Source: Sphagnum compactum (taxonomy: Eukaryota > Bryophyta > Sphagnopsida > Sphagnales). From it: a stretch of 64,000 nucleotides of DNA. The notes under the pieces were generated by a model. It had not been told where the DNA came from. It did no database searches and saw nothing but the letters and a program-made list of their open reading frames with translations. The stretch covers positions 7,932,875 through 7,996,874 of the forward strand of contig OZ234495.1 of NCBI GenBank assembly GCA_965153455.1, given 5' to 3'. The translations under genes and the position numbers were made by a program. Shown here piece after piece: positions 23,781-37,000 of this stretch. The stretch's first letter is position 1; each line of letters starts with the position of its first letter.

Positions 23781-25512
23781 TCAATGAGGTGACACCCTTG
23801 ACTTCTCCACTGGCCACATATGGGAAAGCTCCCTTCCAGAGTGGCAGTCATTGACAACCTTGAGTGCTGCTTCCCTTATCATGGATTCTAGTGTATCAAT
23901 TGATTGAGTTGCATCCATGTTCTGCAGTGTTAGAAAAAAACATCATGTATGAGATTGGAAAACTTGCTGATAGATCTAGAACTCCAACAGATTCCAGTTT
24001 GAATCTGATGAGCCTGATTGCTAAATTCCACTAATCTATCCAGGCATGGACATTCAAATTTTTGGGAGAAGTGAATATATGAAGTCAAAATAGCATACCA
24101 CCAAAAGCTCATGATAAGGCCCTAAGTGGTAGTTAGAACAGAAGGTGTCCACATACTGCGACTGTACCAACCTGCCAGGTTGAGTCCTGCAGAGATTTGA
24201 AGTTATGCTCAACTTTCTTCTGAAACTCAACTTTTTCATAGCGCTCACCACCATAGCCTCCTCTCTCTGCAGCAGCCTGCAGAAGGCCCATAGCTCACAT
24301 ATCACCCACATGAACATCTACACCCATTCCTCTCATGCTTGATTCATTTCTTTCAGAAACCCTTATGCTTAAGGCACATGAATACCCTTATGCCAGGCAT
24401 ACAGATACTTTCATAAACCCTGAAAAGAAGGCAAAAGTCCAGGCCAGTCTATTCAACCAGGAGCAGCTGATCAGGGTTAGGAAAGCATGCACATATGTTT
24501 GCTAACCATTACCTCAGCAGAAATATCAAGGTAAAGCACAAGATCGGGTGCTGGGAGGCCTGCCTCTGGTGCCTGCACCAACTTGCACACTCCCATTAAA
24601 CTTTGTACATTCTATGTGCTACACAATCACAGCTGATTCTCAAACACAGTGATAAGAAATCCTATCAAATGGGATGTATGCTGATTCAGATTCTCCACAA
24701 ATTTCTGAAGAAGGATGTGATTTTTCCTGCTCCAGGTTTGCTTGTTACATGATCACATTCCCAACCTCTTTTCATAGATTTCCCCCTAAAATAGACTGAG
24801 CAACATTCAGGATTCAGAGTGAACAGCAACTCATTTCAGGATGCTCAGGGTTGCTACAGAATGCAGCTTTGACCATGGAGGGGTCAAATGCTTACTTTAC
24901 ACCAATCTAGATCAAGGCCTTTTGCAGCTGAAAATGCAACTCCTGAGTATGAATATCGATCCACCACCAAGGTTGTGCCTGCTCTTAGCTTTGCCTCCAT
25001 CAAAGCCCTGCCATCTTTCCAACGTTCTCAGTCCTCACCCTGTCATTTCCTTCGCCAATTTTAATATCCTGAACCCTAAACCTCATTCAGTGACCTCCTA
25101 TTCTTTCAAGCAGATGTTTCTCCTCTCTAGCAGGTGCCATCAACAGTTCTAAAATCGTTGCAATCAATTCCCAAACTCGTTGAATTTCTAATTGGACAAA
25201 GATTCTACATTCCGTTTTCCGATAATAGACTAACCTTTTTTCCCAGCGGTTGGCAGAGAAGAGAAGGTGAATTGAAGCATCGTCAAGGTCCATCTGGCTG
25301 GACAAGTAGGAGGAGATCATCTTCCCCATAGGTGTGCTGCGATCGGGGAAGCGCCAAGCCTCCACCGATAGGCCTTGCGTATGCAGGAAGGAAGTGAGGC
25401 GGCTGCATTGTGAGCTTTTACCACTTCGGTCCAGGCCTTCAAGTACTATGAGCGCACCCCTGCGAACGTCTGCCGTAATCGCTCCCATTATTGCTGCTTG
25501 TAACGACAACAT
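23781..25512 (-). CDS. TMPK: Thymidylate (dTMP) kinase, five exons
   Basis: dTMP kinase phosphorylates dTMP to dTDP with ATP, the last specific step in making dTTP. Exons are 25512-25235, 25007-24896, 24572-24513, 24276-24172 and 23921-23781. All introns have GT donors and AG acceptors and the phases agree, giving 231 residues. The P-loop [10 protein letters not shown] is at residues 26-35. [15 protein letters not shown] leads to the DRYSYSG nucleoside-binding motif at 109-115, followed by [12 protein letters not shown]. The LID region [19 protein letters not shown] starts at about residue 154. The start is the first in-frame ATG, with a stop codon at 25608-25606 upstream; a second ATG lies eight codons downstream. 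The short N-terminal extension before the P-loop is not clearly a transit peptide. The C-terminus extends a few residues past the usual Trp. The gene points away from the CASP-like gene. A telo-box lies about 440 bp upstream. Confidence 0.94.
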
Positions 25513-27945
25513 CAACGAGCTCTGCAGCGCTGCATTATTGTCACCACAACCTAGTTCATCAATATCACACAGTTTCAGCCATCGTTGCAAATCGCACAGC
25601 CAAAGTCAAAATGCATTCCACAACATCATCAGGCATGCTTTGTTGTGTCGTCATCTTCACCTCAAAACATACAGAAATGAACCACGGCGTGTTGTCTCTT
25701 GCTCTTGTATCGGTAATTCCCGAACTCCGACTAATCTATGACTATAAACTCTCTACTCGGAGAACAAAACAGATTTTGCTTGGTAAACTTGACCCAAAAT
25801 TGGGAGTGTACACGACGATCTCAAACCTCTTGCTGGTTTCTTAACAAATCCAAAGCATCAGCAATGGCGGAGAGAAACGTGATTAGACATTCCTCCTCCT
25901 TTCCAAGCTTTGTCCAAAACAGCAACCCCAATAACAATCGGTGCTACTAAACCCTAAACCTGCTGTTCTTCCTGTGTCACTACGGTTGCAGCCACGAGAC
26001 ACTCGTACTGTCTACTTCATTCCATGTTTTGTTGCATCATAGATCACCCAAATTGCTTCCAAACGTAGGTAAATCGACAGTTCTCTGGGAGCTTTTGAAA
26101 ATTTCTGCACAGCGCAGGGACCTTTATCGTCAACGAAGGCACGAGGTATGGACATGATTCAACAACAGAACTACCTTGAGAGGTAACGTTGATTGCAGGT
26201 TGTGTTGAATGCTTCTTCGTAGTAAGGACGTGTTGCAATTAGGTGTGCGATCTGTTGATCGTCCGAGATCTTTTAAGACGCAAAGTACAAGATTTGTGCA
26301 AGAAATCATGTGGTGTTTGGAACCAGATTTTTTTGTTTTTCCTTCATGTGAATTTTGATACAGAAACAAAAGTAGATTCTCTTCATGCTGAGCTCGCTTC
26401 AAAACCTGAAATGCTCAAATCTGTATCAACTGTGCAAGACTTCACACACCAGTGTCTGGGTGATTGTCTGAGGGAATCAGGAGATTTCATTGCTGTGAAC
26501 TTGGACTTCATACACCTTACCAGAAGAATACCATCTATTATTCACGATTATAAATGTATGTGAGGAATTGTGAACATATTTATATAAAAACCCATTCAAT
26601 TGGGTGAGCACTGAGTTCTACTAAACATGTGAATTGAATCAATTTTTGTTCAATTCTAGTCGATGCAAGGATATTATCTCAAGTCACTGATGAATAGAGA
26701 ACACAAACAAGAATTGTTATGTGACTTTTCCATCTATTTTGTACATTTCTTCAAGATCCTATTCCAATATTTCTGCACTCCCCCTCCCCAACCCGTTTTC
26801 TTGGGTGTGTGTCTGTGTGTGAACTTGTCTTGCCCTTGCGCTGAAATTGGACTACCGCATTGTCCAGCTTGGATCATTTTGCACACATGCACCACTTGCT
26901 GATTTTTGTGTCCAGCTGCCCATTTACCAGCTACACTGGTGACTAAACTCCAAGTTATACACTCCACAAAAAGACAAATTGGGCATCTCTAGAGTCTTGC
27001 TCGTGAAGGTAGTTTCCAATTACCAAAGATTGTCATCCTCATCCTCATCACTAGTACCATTAGGAGTTTTTGAGAAGAACAGGACATCCTGAGATTTTCT
27101 GATCCTAAAGACCAGCAAATATTATGAAAATCTACATTGGAATTTAGGTTAGGGTCCTTGGGTGATATTAGGGACCCAATTTGCACTAATGTTCTCAATG
27201 ACAGTCTTCAGAAAATCTCATGACGAAAAATGACATTAATAGGAGGAAAAAGGATTTCAAAATATCTAAATTAATCACATCCAAGATAATTTAGATAAAG
27301 CCTTGATAAACAAGTTCTAGGTATACATAAATTAAAAAAACCCTCTGGCATATTTGGCAACAAAGATACTCCACCCAACCAAATTTGTGATTGTGATATT
27401 CCAGTACTGGCTTACTTTTGATTCAGGGGTTACCGTCATGCAAATCTGCCTTGTTTTTGCCGAAGTTTGAAATTGGCTTGTTAGTCTAGAAGATTGCACC
27501 AAAAACATCATCAGGTTTCATTTTTGGGGAGCATTGTTAGGTGTAATTCTCACCTACAAACAGACCTTTGAAATACAACCTTTTGGTTGTCCCTACCCAC
27601 CAGTTTCTGTTGCAATCACTTCTTTCTTTTGCATTCCATCTTTTGGTTTCCACTCATATTTGGAGCCCTTTTGTTTGTTGTTCCTGAATATCATGCAACA
27701 ATCATATTTTCCGAAGTAGCCTTATTTCAGGAATGCTGGTTTGGAGTTTGTATGTGTCACCTGACTCAAAGTTTGAACATACAAAAAAGTTGGCAACATC
27801 AGTAATTTGCTAGAGCTAGTAACATTCTGCCAATTGGGTTTTGGGTGCAACATGAGTGCAATAAAGATGTTGAGATTTGATCAGTGACAAAGGAGTTACT
27901 AGCTAGGTAGTTTTCTGACACACAGAATAGTGAGAGAAAAAACTG
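25513..27945. other. Divergent intergenic region between TMPK and the CASP-like gene
   Basis: The left part (about 25513-26250) should hold the TMPK promoter and leader on the minus strand; a telo-box AAACCCTAA is at 25949-25957. The open frame at 26243-26563 has no recognisable similarity. A GT-rich stretch is at 26803-26822. The right end should hold the promoter of the CASP-like gene. Confidence 0.45.
25949..25957 (+). promoter_or_regulatory. Telo-box (AAACCCTAA) upstream of TMPK
   Basis: AAACCCTA telo-boxes are known in promoters of plant genes active in dividing cells. This one lies about 440 bp upstream of the TMPK start. The motif is short and could be there by chance. Confidence 0.3.
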
Positions 27946-30089
27946 ATGGCAGAAGAAGTTGCAAGCCAAGATGTGGAGGTTCAAGAAGTACTGGTGCAAC
28001 AAGGGGAGGAAGATGGAGGAAAGCAGAAACATACTTATTATGGCGCCTTGTTGTGCTGGAGCACAGTGGGGTTGAGATGCATTGTGTTGCTTGTGACACT
28101 TATTGCAGTTTTATTGCTGGAATATGCAACACAAGAAGTCAGTATTCCCGTTGGGATGCTACCCCATGGGCAGGTGGTGTATTTCACTGGGAGTGCCAGC
28201 ATTTGGAGTGGGGATACTTCTCAAATGTAAGTATCTTTACTCTTTGTTTCTGCTGCTTCAATCTCCTCATTGACCCTAGATGTGAAGAAGTGTTCCACAT
28301 TCAAACCCAAGACTTGATGTTAGACCATCTAGTTTTCTCAGAAACAGGAGTTGCTGTTGTTTTTGGGCCCTAATGCTCAGTTTTTCATCAAAAAATGTTA
28401 TTACTTCACAGAATTAGCATATGTCTCAGGTATTCATGAACTGATGTGTATCCTTCACTGGAGAGATTGAACCTGATAATTGGACAATTCCGAAAGATGA
28501 AGACCACCAGCAGAAGTTTGCCAATGTGCTGGTATCATGAGTCATGGCCTCGCAAATCATACAATCTGGCAAACTGAAAAGATATTGGCATACTTTTTCA
28601 ATTCTTAATGTAGAGCCACAACCAAAGAGGCTCTGAGAACATGTAGGTTCATGAAATGACTCTGCCCTTTGTTTGGCAGCTTCAAGAAAAATCAGGAGAG
28701 ATGATGGATCTATGTAAAATTGTTTGATACTTTGAATGCAAAGTGAAATTGGTGAAAAAGCAATATAGTGAGTACTAGCTCTCTAGCCATACACAAATTA
28801 GTTCCTAGTTCGAGCCAAAATTGTATCCCAAATCATACACAGTTGAGAAGTCTCTTCCTTCTCAGCAGAACAAATAAGAATCCCAAGACTTCATCATAGT
28901 GTACAGGTGAGAACTGATAGTCACAGATCATGAACTTTCTTGTGTAAGAATATGCTTGTCTGATTTGCATCGTCAGTGACATTTCCTATCTTTCTCCGGA
29001 GCTGCTAGTGACTTTCTGGTTGAGAGAAGCAATGTCTACGTTAGTTAACCCAGTCGAGGAGGTAGCAATTTGGAGTTTCCATTAAATATGTTTCTATCTA
29101 ATACACATGAAATTACAGATTGCATCTATGGAGGTAATCTTATTTTTTAGATTCCAACTATTTTAGACATGCATGACTGCAGTGAAACATTTTGGATCAT
29201 GAATGTGGTGTTCATGGTGATCACCATCATGCGTATAATTGGTGACAGCATCATTCTTTCAAGAACAACTATTCTTCCAGGGACCAAGCCATGGTGCATT
29301 ATCACTTACGTTGTTGATTGGGTATGCCTTCCTCTCCACACTTCCTATTGTCCTCTGTGTTTACAACACCAGCTGTGTAGAGAAAGCCCATTGAAACTTG
29401 GAACTCATCTTGTAAGTGTGCACAAGAATGCTCTTAAAAAAATTTGGACAATATCTGTGCAAGAGGGTCAGTTTGCCTTCCCCAGCAAATTGAGAAGAGA
29501 AATGGGTAAACGCTTTCTCTGTAAGGAAGAAGCTAGTAAACTTGCACAAGCTGCTGTGGTAGAAGTTTCAGCTAGGCTCCTTGCAATCTTGGAAATGGGT
29601 TTAGGAAGTGCACACTGACTTTTATTCCCTGTATATCTTCTTCTACGTATGATTCTATGTGTGTAGAAGATTCTCAGAGTCTAAAATGCCAGGTTGCTGC
29701 TTTCTGTTATTAAATTTCAGGGACTTACAGGCCTTCTGATCTATGCGGCAATTGTGGCTTGGAAGCAAGCACATCATGGAGAACAACCAACTGATGTGCA
29801 TCATCAAACTGTGGCTGTCTGTTCAATATTCAGCGAGTTTTGCTCTAAAGTTGCACTTGGACTTGTGATGGCTACACTTGGATGCACACTTCAGGCTTTG
29901 TTGAGCATTCTGGAGGTGTTTGGCTGGCTCATCACACCTGTCAAAGCAGCAGCTACATCATATGCTGATCCTGAAAGATCAGTTCAAACTGAGCCTGCCA
30001 AGGTAAAACTGTACATGTCAGGAATCTACAGTTTCTCAGATGAAGAGGGTTCATATTCCAACCACTCTGTGGCTTCTTCTGAATGTTGA
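27946..30089 (+). CDS. CASPL: CASP-like (CASPL) four-pass membrane protein
   Basis: Three exons, 27946-28226, 29183-29321 and 29721-30089, with GT-AG junctions and agreeing phases, give 262 residues. The family (Casparian strip membrane protein-like, DUF588, MARVEL-related) consists of plasma-membrane proteins with four helices that can form membrane scaffolds. TM1 is about residues 39-60 and carries the conserved Arg44 (STVGLRCIVLL). TM2 is about 97-119. TM3 is about 132-154 and carries the conserved Asp139 (YVVDWG). TM4 begins after the typical CSIFSEFCSKVALGL segment. The Arg in TM1 and Asp in TM3 are the two diagnostic charged residues. The N-terminus is acidic and cytosolic; the C-terminal tail of about 45 residues is Ser/Glu-rich and longer than in many family members. 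Exon 2 was placed by keeping frame at the GACTGCAG acceptor; a short extra exon near 29120 cannot be excluded. Subgroup and tissue role are unknown. Confidence 0.75.
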
Positions 30090-30854
30090 CACTCAGACTA
30101 ATAATTTGGGTCTACTATTAGTCCAACCCTTTGTCCTTTTGCAACAGACCCCTCTGGAGTCATGATACTCTGAAGCCTTCATCTTGCTATCCCTCTTAAG
30201 AGATGTGTTTTGGGGTGTGCAAAGAAGAGTGCACTGTGCTACAACCAGGACCCTGCTAATAGATCACCCAAAGTGATGTAACATGCTCAGCTGCCACCAG
30301 ATTGGCTGTGACATCTGGCAGCTCTGCATTTGCTGTCAGTCAAGTGGTTTGGAGCATTTGGCAGCAAATGCTCCTTAACATCAGGTGCACTTAGATGAGA
30401 GACAAGTGGTCACTGACAATCTGGCGTAAGAAGACATAACCATATACCACAATAGATGAGCTTGGAATGAAATGGAAATCAGATGTTCTTGGAGAGGGGA
30501 TGGGGCAACCAAAAAACAGACTGCCAGAGTATGGTGCGAATGGAGCTGAAGTCCATAAGTGGTCAATAGAGCACTCTAAATAGCTAAGTAGGACAAGAGC
30601 CCCTCTCTGATGGGCAAAAACCCATTCTGGTGTATCTGCAAGATGAGACTGGAACATTTTCATGTACACCATGGACTCAAGCAAGCTCCTGGCTTAGGAC
30701 AATCAGCTCACAAGGGGAGTTCAAACTTGTCTTGCTCAGAAACAAAGTGGCACTGTCCTGTCTATGTACAGAATCTGTTTCAAATGACATAAGATGGACC
30801 ATAACTCTGTCAATTTCTTATAACAACAGACATGGGCTTAACACTCTCTTGCCC

Positions 30855-31079
30855 ACCATTATGCTGCTGAAGAAATCTGGAGTAGATGTATCAATACTCA
30901 AATCATTGATAGAATGCAACTCCAAATCACCATCACTCTCCTGAAAAAATCTGGTGTTGATGAGTCAATTTCAAATCCTTGCTAATGTAACTAGCTCCTA
31001 ATCACCATCACTCCACTGAAGAAATCTGACGAGCATAAATGTATCGATTTAAAAACCTTTCTTATTGCAACTCCAAATC
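30855..31079 (+). repeat. Three tandem copies of a 75-bp repeat
   Basis: Copies start at 30855, 30929 and 31004, with lengths of 74, 75 and 76 bp. Each begins ACCATYAYKCT, contains TGAARAAATCTG, and the first and third end GCAACTCCAAATC. The copies are diverged by substitutions but keep their length. Confidence 0.8.
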
Positions 31080-31785
31080 AATATCTATCTATTAAGTAAG
31101 GGAGGTTGTTTGTTTGTCATGTTGAGATCTCCCAAATCACAGTGCCCCCTGCCATGCTCTTGGTACCGTCGGAAAGCCCTTGATGAGTATGGGTGCACCA
31201 AGGTGGTTTGGCAATGTTTAGACCTATGGTGCAAGAGGGTTGAACATTGAACAACCAGGGTTTAGGGTTTACTAGGATTATTGAATATTGAACAATTTTG
31301 TCAAAAAAATTCAACAAAATCAAAACTAAACATTTTAAGGAAATTGTCAGGTGGCATTGTGAGAGGCATTAGTGTCACCTTAACGTTCTCTGATTATTTG
31401 CAGAAATTCAGGTTGCTGTGTATGGCAGATTTGAACTGGGCCCACTGAATGTTTGGTGGCAAAATGTCATTGCTCTCCCTGTGTATGGGGGAGTGACATG
31501 CGCTCTCATGTCTAGTTTAAAATGCAGAATTATCCAAAATTCTACGGACCCAAAACACCCCTACTACCTTGAAAAGCAAACAGTTTTTAACTTCGTAAAA
31601 CATGTGGAGAAATTTCCTAAGTATATTTGGAAGGCACCTTATATCCACGAATATCCCTCTAAAAACCAGGAGGGATTTCAACCCTACTTATTAAGATTAC
31701 CAATGATCTTATGCCTATATGTAGGCATAAATAGGCATAAGATCCATCCCCTTTCTAGTTCTCATGATTTATGTGTTCCAAGTTC

Positions 31786-31940
31786 ATGATAACACTCACC
31801 TTGTGCTTTCCTCTGGGTAAAAGCCCATGGGTGGGGGGTACATTGGCAAATGTGGGATTGAACTTGTCTACTGCCCTCATCCTAACCCCATTCTTTGGGG
31901 AATGGCCTCATGTAGGGACTTTCCGACTCACACAAAGCCT
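31786..31940 (+). repeat. Dispersed repeat, copy 1
   Basis: The sequence starts near CACCTTGTGCTTT, continues GGGTAAAAGCCCATGGG and runs to a TTGGGGAATGGCCTCATG block. Diverged copies occur at 32715-32860 and 53560-53700, and a partial inverted copy at 53275-53385. It is non-coding. It probably belongs to an old repeat family of this genome. Confidence 0.55.
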
Positions 31941-32714
31941 GGGGGAGAACTTTTCAAGACTATTTAGAGGACACTATGTGTGTGAACATCCCTCCTTGAA
32001 AAGAGGTGGGATTTATGCTTTACTCCTGGAGAGTGGTTGGGAATACCTCAAGACTGGGATGCCTCCCACTCTTAAGGAGTAGGCACAACATCCCTGCCTT
32101 CCTCCTTGTGCTCTTCTAACAAACCTCTTCTGCAAATCATAGTGTACCTAGTTTGGGGACCTCCCCCAACGATAAATTCTCACTCTTGGATTCTTCTCAT
32201 AATTTTCCCCGGAGGCAGGGGAGATCACATGTAACATCCATAGGGAGGGAAAGATTTGTATAGGGTAAGGCCTATTGGGAATTACTGTGTGAGCACCGAG
32301 GGTGGAGCCTGAGGTCCATGCAATTCCCTGATAGCAGGGCCTTATCGTGCATAACAACCGAGATAATCAATGGTTCAAAAAAAAAAATGTTTCCCTTCCA
32401 AAGATCTCATTGGCTTACATCTTGTGTCGCCCTAGGGATCTTACAATTTCACACCCTTCGCCTTAGGGCTCTTTTTGTAAGCCTGATTACTAAATGTAAT
32501 CTGCCTTGTAGATAGACTAAGAGTTCTCTCTGAGGTTGTTAAGTTGTAATGCGAACCTTGATTCATTTGAATGCATATGATGGGCCGTCCTTATAACAAT
32601 GCACCTCCTCGATTTTATGACTAGCAAGGCACTGCTGTCATTTGCCTTCTACCCCCTGAAACACCGCAAGAAGGCACTGACAGCAGTGCCTAAACATACA
32701 TGTTTAGGTTTATG

Positions 32715-32860
32715 ATGCCATCTTGTGCTTCACAATGCGTAAAGCGCACATGTGAGAAACATTCTCCAGAATGTGGAGCCAGACTAGCTTAGTGCCTGAT
32801 CCTAGGCCCCTTGTTTTGGGAATGGTCCAGGGCCCCCACGTGGGGCTTTACACAAAACAA
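32715..32860 (+). repeat. Dispersed repeat, copy 2 (diverged)
   Basis: It has the same order of blocks as the copy at 31786: CATCTTGTGCTTCACAATG, GTAAAGC, then ATCCTAGGCCCCTTGTTTTG and GGGCTTTACACAAA. Confidence 0.5.
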
Positions 32861-34077
32861 AATCAGCAAATATAATAAATATAGAGCCAAAGCAAACAGT
32901 ATATACTTATCCCCCCAAAAAAAATCCTATGAAGGTACATTCGTACTAGAGAAAATTCCTGGTTTTTCAACTTCAAATGTACCTTGCAATGCACTTTTGA
33001 AGTGGACATTAGGCTATTCCTTATCAACATAAGAGTTGATCCAAATTTGAAGCCTTGAAGCCCTTGTTATTAAGGCCTCGGAACTTTACTAAAATGCAAA
33101 ACAAAGTGCTAACAAAAAAAACCTAACAATGACATTTTGGCTCTAAACTTTCACCTCTGAACAGTTGTCTAGTTCCTTCAAAGGTTTTAAGGTTTTAAGG
33201 TCAGATCAGATTATCGGCCATCAAAATGGATAAATTATTGGGCAGATTTACGACTAAAATGATAGAGTAGAGAGTAGGTAGATACCCAAAACAAAGATGA
33301 GGAATGGAAGGAGAGTCTCTATCTCCACAATGACAACCCTATGACGGGTGATGACAAACTGGTGGATGTATGTGTATAAAGCTATGTATGCTGCCTCTAT
33401 TAGACTAGGCTTCGAGGTGCTTGCGCACCTGTAGCAACTCCGCGTCACCGAAGTAAAGTGCAAGTCAGTGGGTCCTACGGTGAGCCGTCCCCCACTGGAT
33501 AAGCATTCACATGGCCGGGCCCATCGCAGTCGTGCGTGTGATGCTAATTTTTAACAATGGTCTCAGCATCAGCTAAAATTCCATTTGCCATAACAAGCGA
33601 CAAAACACACATACACACACATACGAATAAAAAAATCGGCGTAGGAAGGGGAAGGATCTGTGGACAAGGTACAAAACATATGTCCACTGATCGTTTAGTG
33701 AAATGATCTCCGGTCTCTTGTTAGATGTTGTTACTCATCTTTGTGCCTGCCACTATTGCCCCCTCACTGTGATGCGGCGGCACAAGCAAAAGATCTGAAA
33801 CAGGTAGGGTAGGGTATTCGAGAACATACCGCGGTTCATCTGAACTCCGTTGTTGTCGATATTGTGGTCGAGAGAGAACGAACGACCAAATTACGAGCGT
33901 GCACCTGAAACCCGTGCTTTGTCGTCTCCAGCCCAAAAGAACGGGAGAATAGTAACAGGCAAAAGAAAATCCCTGGTTTCTGCAGAAAGATAAAGCTGCA
34001 AAACGTACCTGTGTTTGTTTCCACAAAGGAAACAGGGAGAAAACAAGCTCGAGAGAGCTAAGGAAGCGGGTGAACAA

Positions 34078-37000
34078 ATGGCAGCAGGAAATGGCGACCT
34101 TGAGGTCGAGGGCCACGGTCATGGCGAAGGGAAGATGTGGAACATGGACCAGACTCTGGACCAGCCGCTCGGCTTGGAAGCCGAGCGCGTGAGCAGTATG
34201 CGTACCCAGAAGGTCAGCTCATACGCATCATATGATGTGGAGTGTGATGTTTGTCTTGGCTGTTGAATCCAATAGATTCTTGTTGCCTTGTGCAAAGATT
34301 ACAGTTTGTTTTCGTTTTCTGAGTCGTAAGCAGAAGTGGGGAGGTAAGCGGAAGAAGGAAGGTTTAGAACCCGATTGTTTTCACCAAAAGTTCGTGTACA
34401 TGGATGTACGGTGTTTCTTTCTCTTGCCGAGAATCTTTCTTCTTTTTGGTTCTCGACACGACAAACAAATTCTCTGTTCTTTTTGAGAAATTTTTCATGC
34501 CTGTGCTTTTTGGGGCAGAGTTATTCACAAATTCTCACAGGTTGAAGATTGACAGCATAAAACTGGATCCTCCTGGTTTTTCCAATTGGTTCTCGCATGG
34601 AGATTATGCTCTGAGAGACCACATCTCATGATGTGGAGGTGTTGTGTACATAATAAACACATGGTGTTTCTGATATTATCGACTGGTTCAGCATGTTGAC
34701 AACACTTTTTGGAACTTGCAGGTGTTACCAGCAGTCATGATCTTGCGCCTCGCATTCCAGAGTTTAGGGGTTGTGTATGGAGACCTGGGTACATCTCCAC
34801 TCTATGTGTTTCGAAGCACATTTCCTCAAGGCATCACAAACCAGAAGGATGTGATTGGAGCACTCTCTCTCATCATCTACACACTCTCCTTGATCCCTCT
34901 CTTTAAGTACATGTTTATTGTCTTGAGAGCCAATGACAATGGTGAAGGTAAATTTCCAACTTATTGTCCTCTCATGTGTCTGGGTGACTGATATTGTGTT
35001 CATGTAGCTTCTTTCAGTTTGGTAGGCGATCTAGGGAATCGTTCTTGCCTTCCAGATGTTTGAGAACTGAGCTGATAGGAGGGATCACTTTCTGCATAGG
35101 AGGCTTTAGGCCTTCTTGTGCACACACTTCTTGTGATTCAGTCCAATCACTAACAAGTTTGTCATGAAGCTGGCATTGAACTTTAATATGTAGGGGGGAT
35201 GAACTTTTACACAAAAAATGTTGTGTGCTGCAGGGGGGACCTTTGCTCTGTACTCATTGCTCTGTCGCCATTGCAATATAAGTTCTCTGCCAAATCGACA
35301 TCCGACAGATGAGGAACTTTCCACGTTTGTTGTGAACCGTCACCATCCTAAAACTTACATGCAGAAGAAACTGGAGGGTAGCCCTGTTCTTCAGAGACTT
35401 CTCTTGCTACTTGTTCTTATTGGCACCTCCATGGTGATTGGTGATGGCATATTGACCCCTGCAATCTCAGGTGTTTCCAACCTTCCAAACTTGTTTTCAT
35501 CTGCATCTTGTCTGTCTCTGCATTATTTTCTCCTCACATCCTCCTTCCATTTGATGCTCTGTTGCACTTGGTTACTTGTAGTTGCCTCAACAGCGTGGTG
35601 GTTTTGTGCAGTTCTATCCGCAGTCAGTGGAATCAAAGAGGCATCAAGTAAATTAAATGATAGTAAGTACTAGTTACTAAGCTTATCATTTCTGGATTTT
35701 CTCTGCTGACTGTTTGGCTCTTGTATTGTGGAATTCTTGTGATCTGGACAGTCAACTGAATGGCTTTGCTTCTAACTGGGCAGATGTGGTGACAATCATA
35801 TCATTGGTGATCATAATTGGTCTCTTCAGCATGCAGCGATTTGGCACAGCGAGGGTGGGGTTTGTCTTTGCTCCAATTTTTCTGCTGTGGTTTATTTCCA
35901 TAGCACTTATTGGAATCTACAACATCATCCAGCATGACAAAGGCATATTTCAAGCTTTTTCTCCCCTTGAGATTGTTTACTTTTTCAAGAGAAACAAGAG
36001 GGCAGGATGGGAACATCTTGGAGGCGTTGTGCTTTGCATAACAGGCAAGCAACATCTCATACTTCAAACATTTGAGCAGTTAAATTTGGGCCAGTGCAGG
36101 GGGTTCCATTTGTAAATGACCTTTCCAGGCATCTGGTTCCAGTGAACTTGTAGTACAGTGGTGCAGCTAGATATTCAGTACATAGTTCAGAGTCTTTTTG
36201 CTAGTTGCTAATGGCAGGAAGGACTTGGTGGAATGGGAAAAGAGCCTTTTCATTGGGTGGTCTTTGATTTGCTCTTGCTCAAATGTAGTGCAGGGACTGA
36301 AGCATTGTTTGCTGATTTGGGCCACTTCACTTATGGGTCTATCCAGGTAACTAATATTTTTGTGCTCTTAATGTGTGATTACCTCAGGGTCTGTTGGATC
36401 AGTATGAATCTGGAAGGTTTTTTATTGATGGTGATGGTCTTGCTCTGGTTGCAGATTGCGTTCTCGGGACTTGTTTATCCCTCACTCTTGCTAGCTTATC
36501 TTGGTCAGGGTGCAGTTCTTCTGAATCATCCAGAGAATGCTGATGACCCATTTTACAAATCAATTCCGGGTGTGCAATCTCATCTCTATGTCTCTCTAAT
36601 CCTTCTCTGTATGTAGATTCATGGAGCAAGGCCATAAGCCTACTGCTAGCTGCCATTCCATGATGTGTGTCAGACCCTCTTGACAAGGTAAGGCTGCAGG
36701 GAAGTTTGGGTCAATGGGACTATTGAAAGAGCATCTGGCACTTTGTTCCTTCTATCATGTTTCTGGTTCTGCTGTGAGGGAGCCTGAGGGATGTGGAACA
36801 AGGTAGTCACGGTGTCCAGTAATTTTATACAAGATGGATATGGGGGTTGACTGTGCAAAGATGGCATTCAGGTTTATCTGTGGTGCTTTTTGGTTGCAAA
36901 ACTGCAGGCAGTTGCATTCACATCCTTGACATATCCTTGACATCCCTGCCCTATCCAATCCAGAAATAAATAAGTTGAACAGCTGGAACAGTGAACAACA

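Larger units (their letters stand above)
30090..34077. other. Intergenic region between the CASP-like gene and the K+ transporter
   Basis: It holds a three-copy 75-bp tandem repeat (30855-31079) and two copies of a dispersed repeat (31786-31940 and 32715-32860). The frames at 31418-32082 look open but follow repeat sequence and match no protein family. The last 700 bp, with CA-rich stretches near 33610, should contain the transporter's promoter and leader. Confidence 0.5.

Noticed and set aside
27946-30089. Reading the four-pass protein as a TOM1/THH1-type membrane protein
   Set aside because: Those proteins have seven passes and different signatures. The Arg in TM1, Asp in TM3 and the CSIFSEFC segment fit the CASP-like family.
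31418-32082. Plus-strand ORFs that look like protein text
   Set aside because: They lie in a diverged dispersed repeat found elsewhere in the window, share no frame with the other copies, and match no family.
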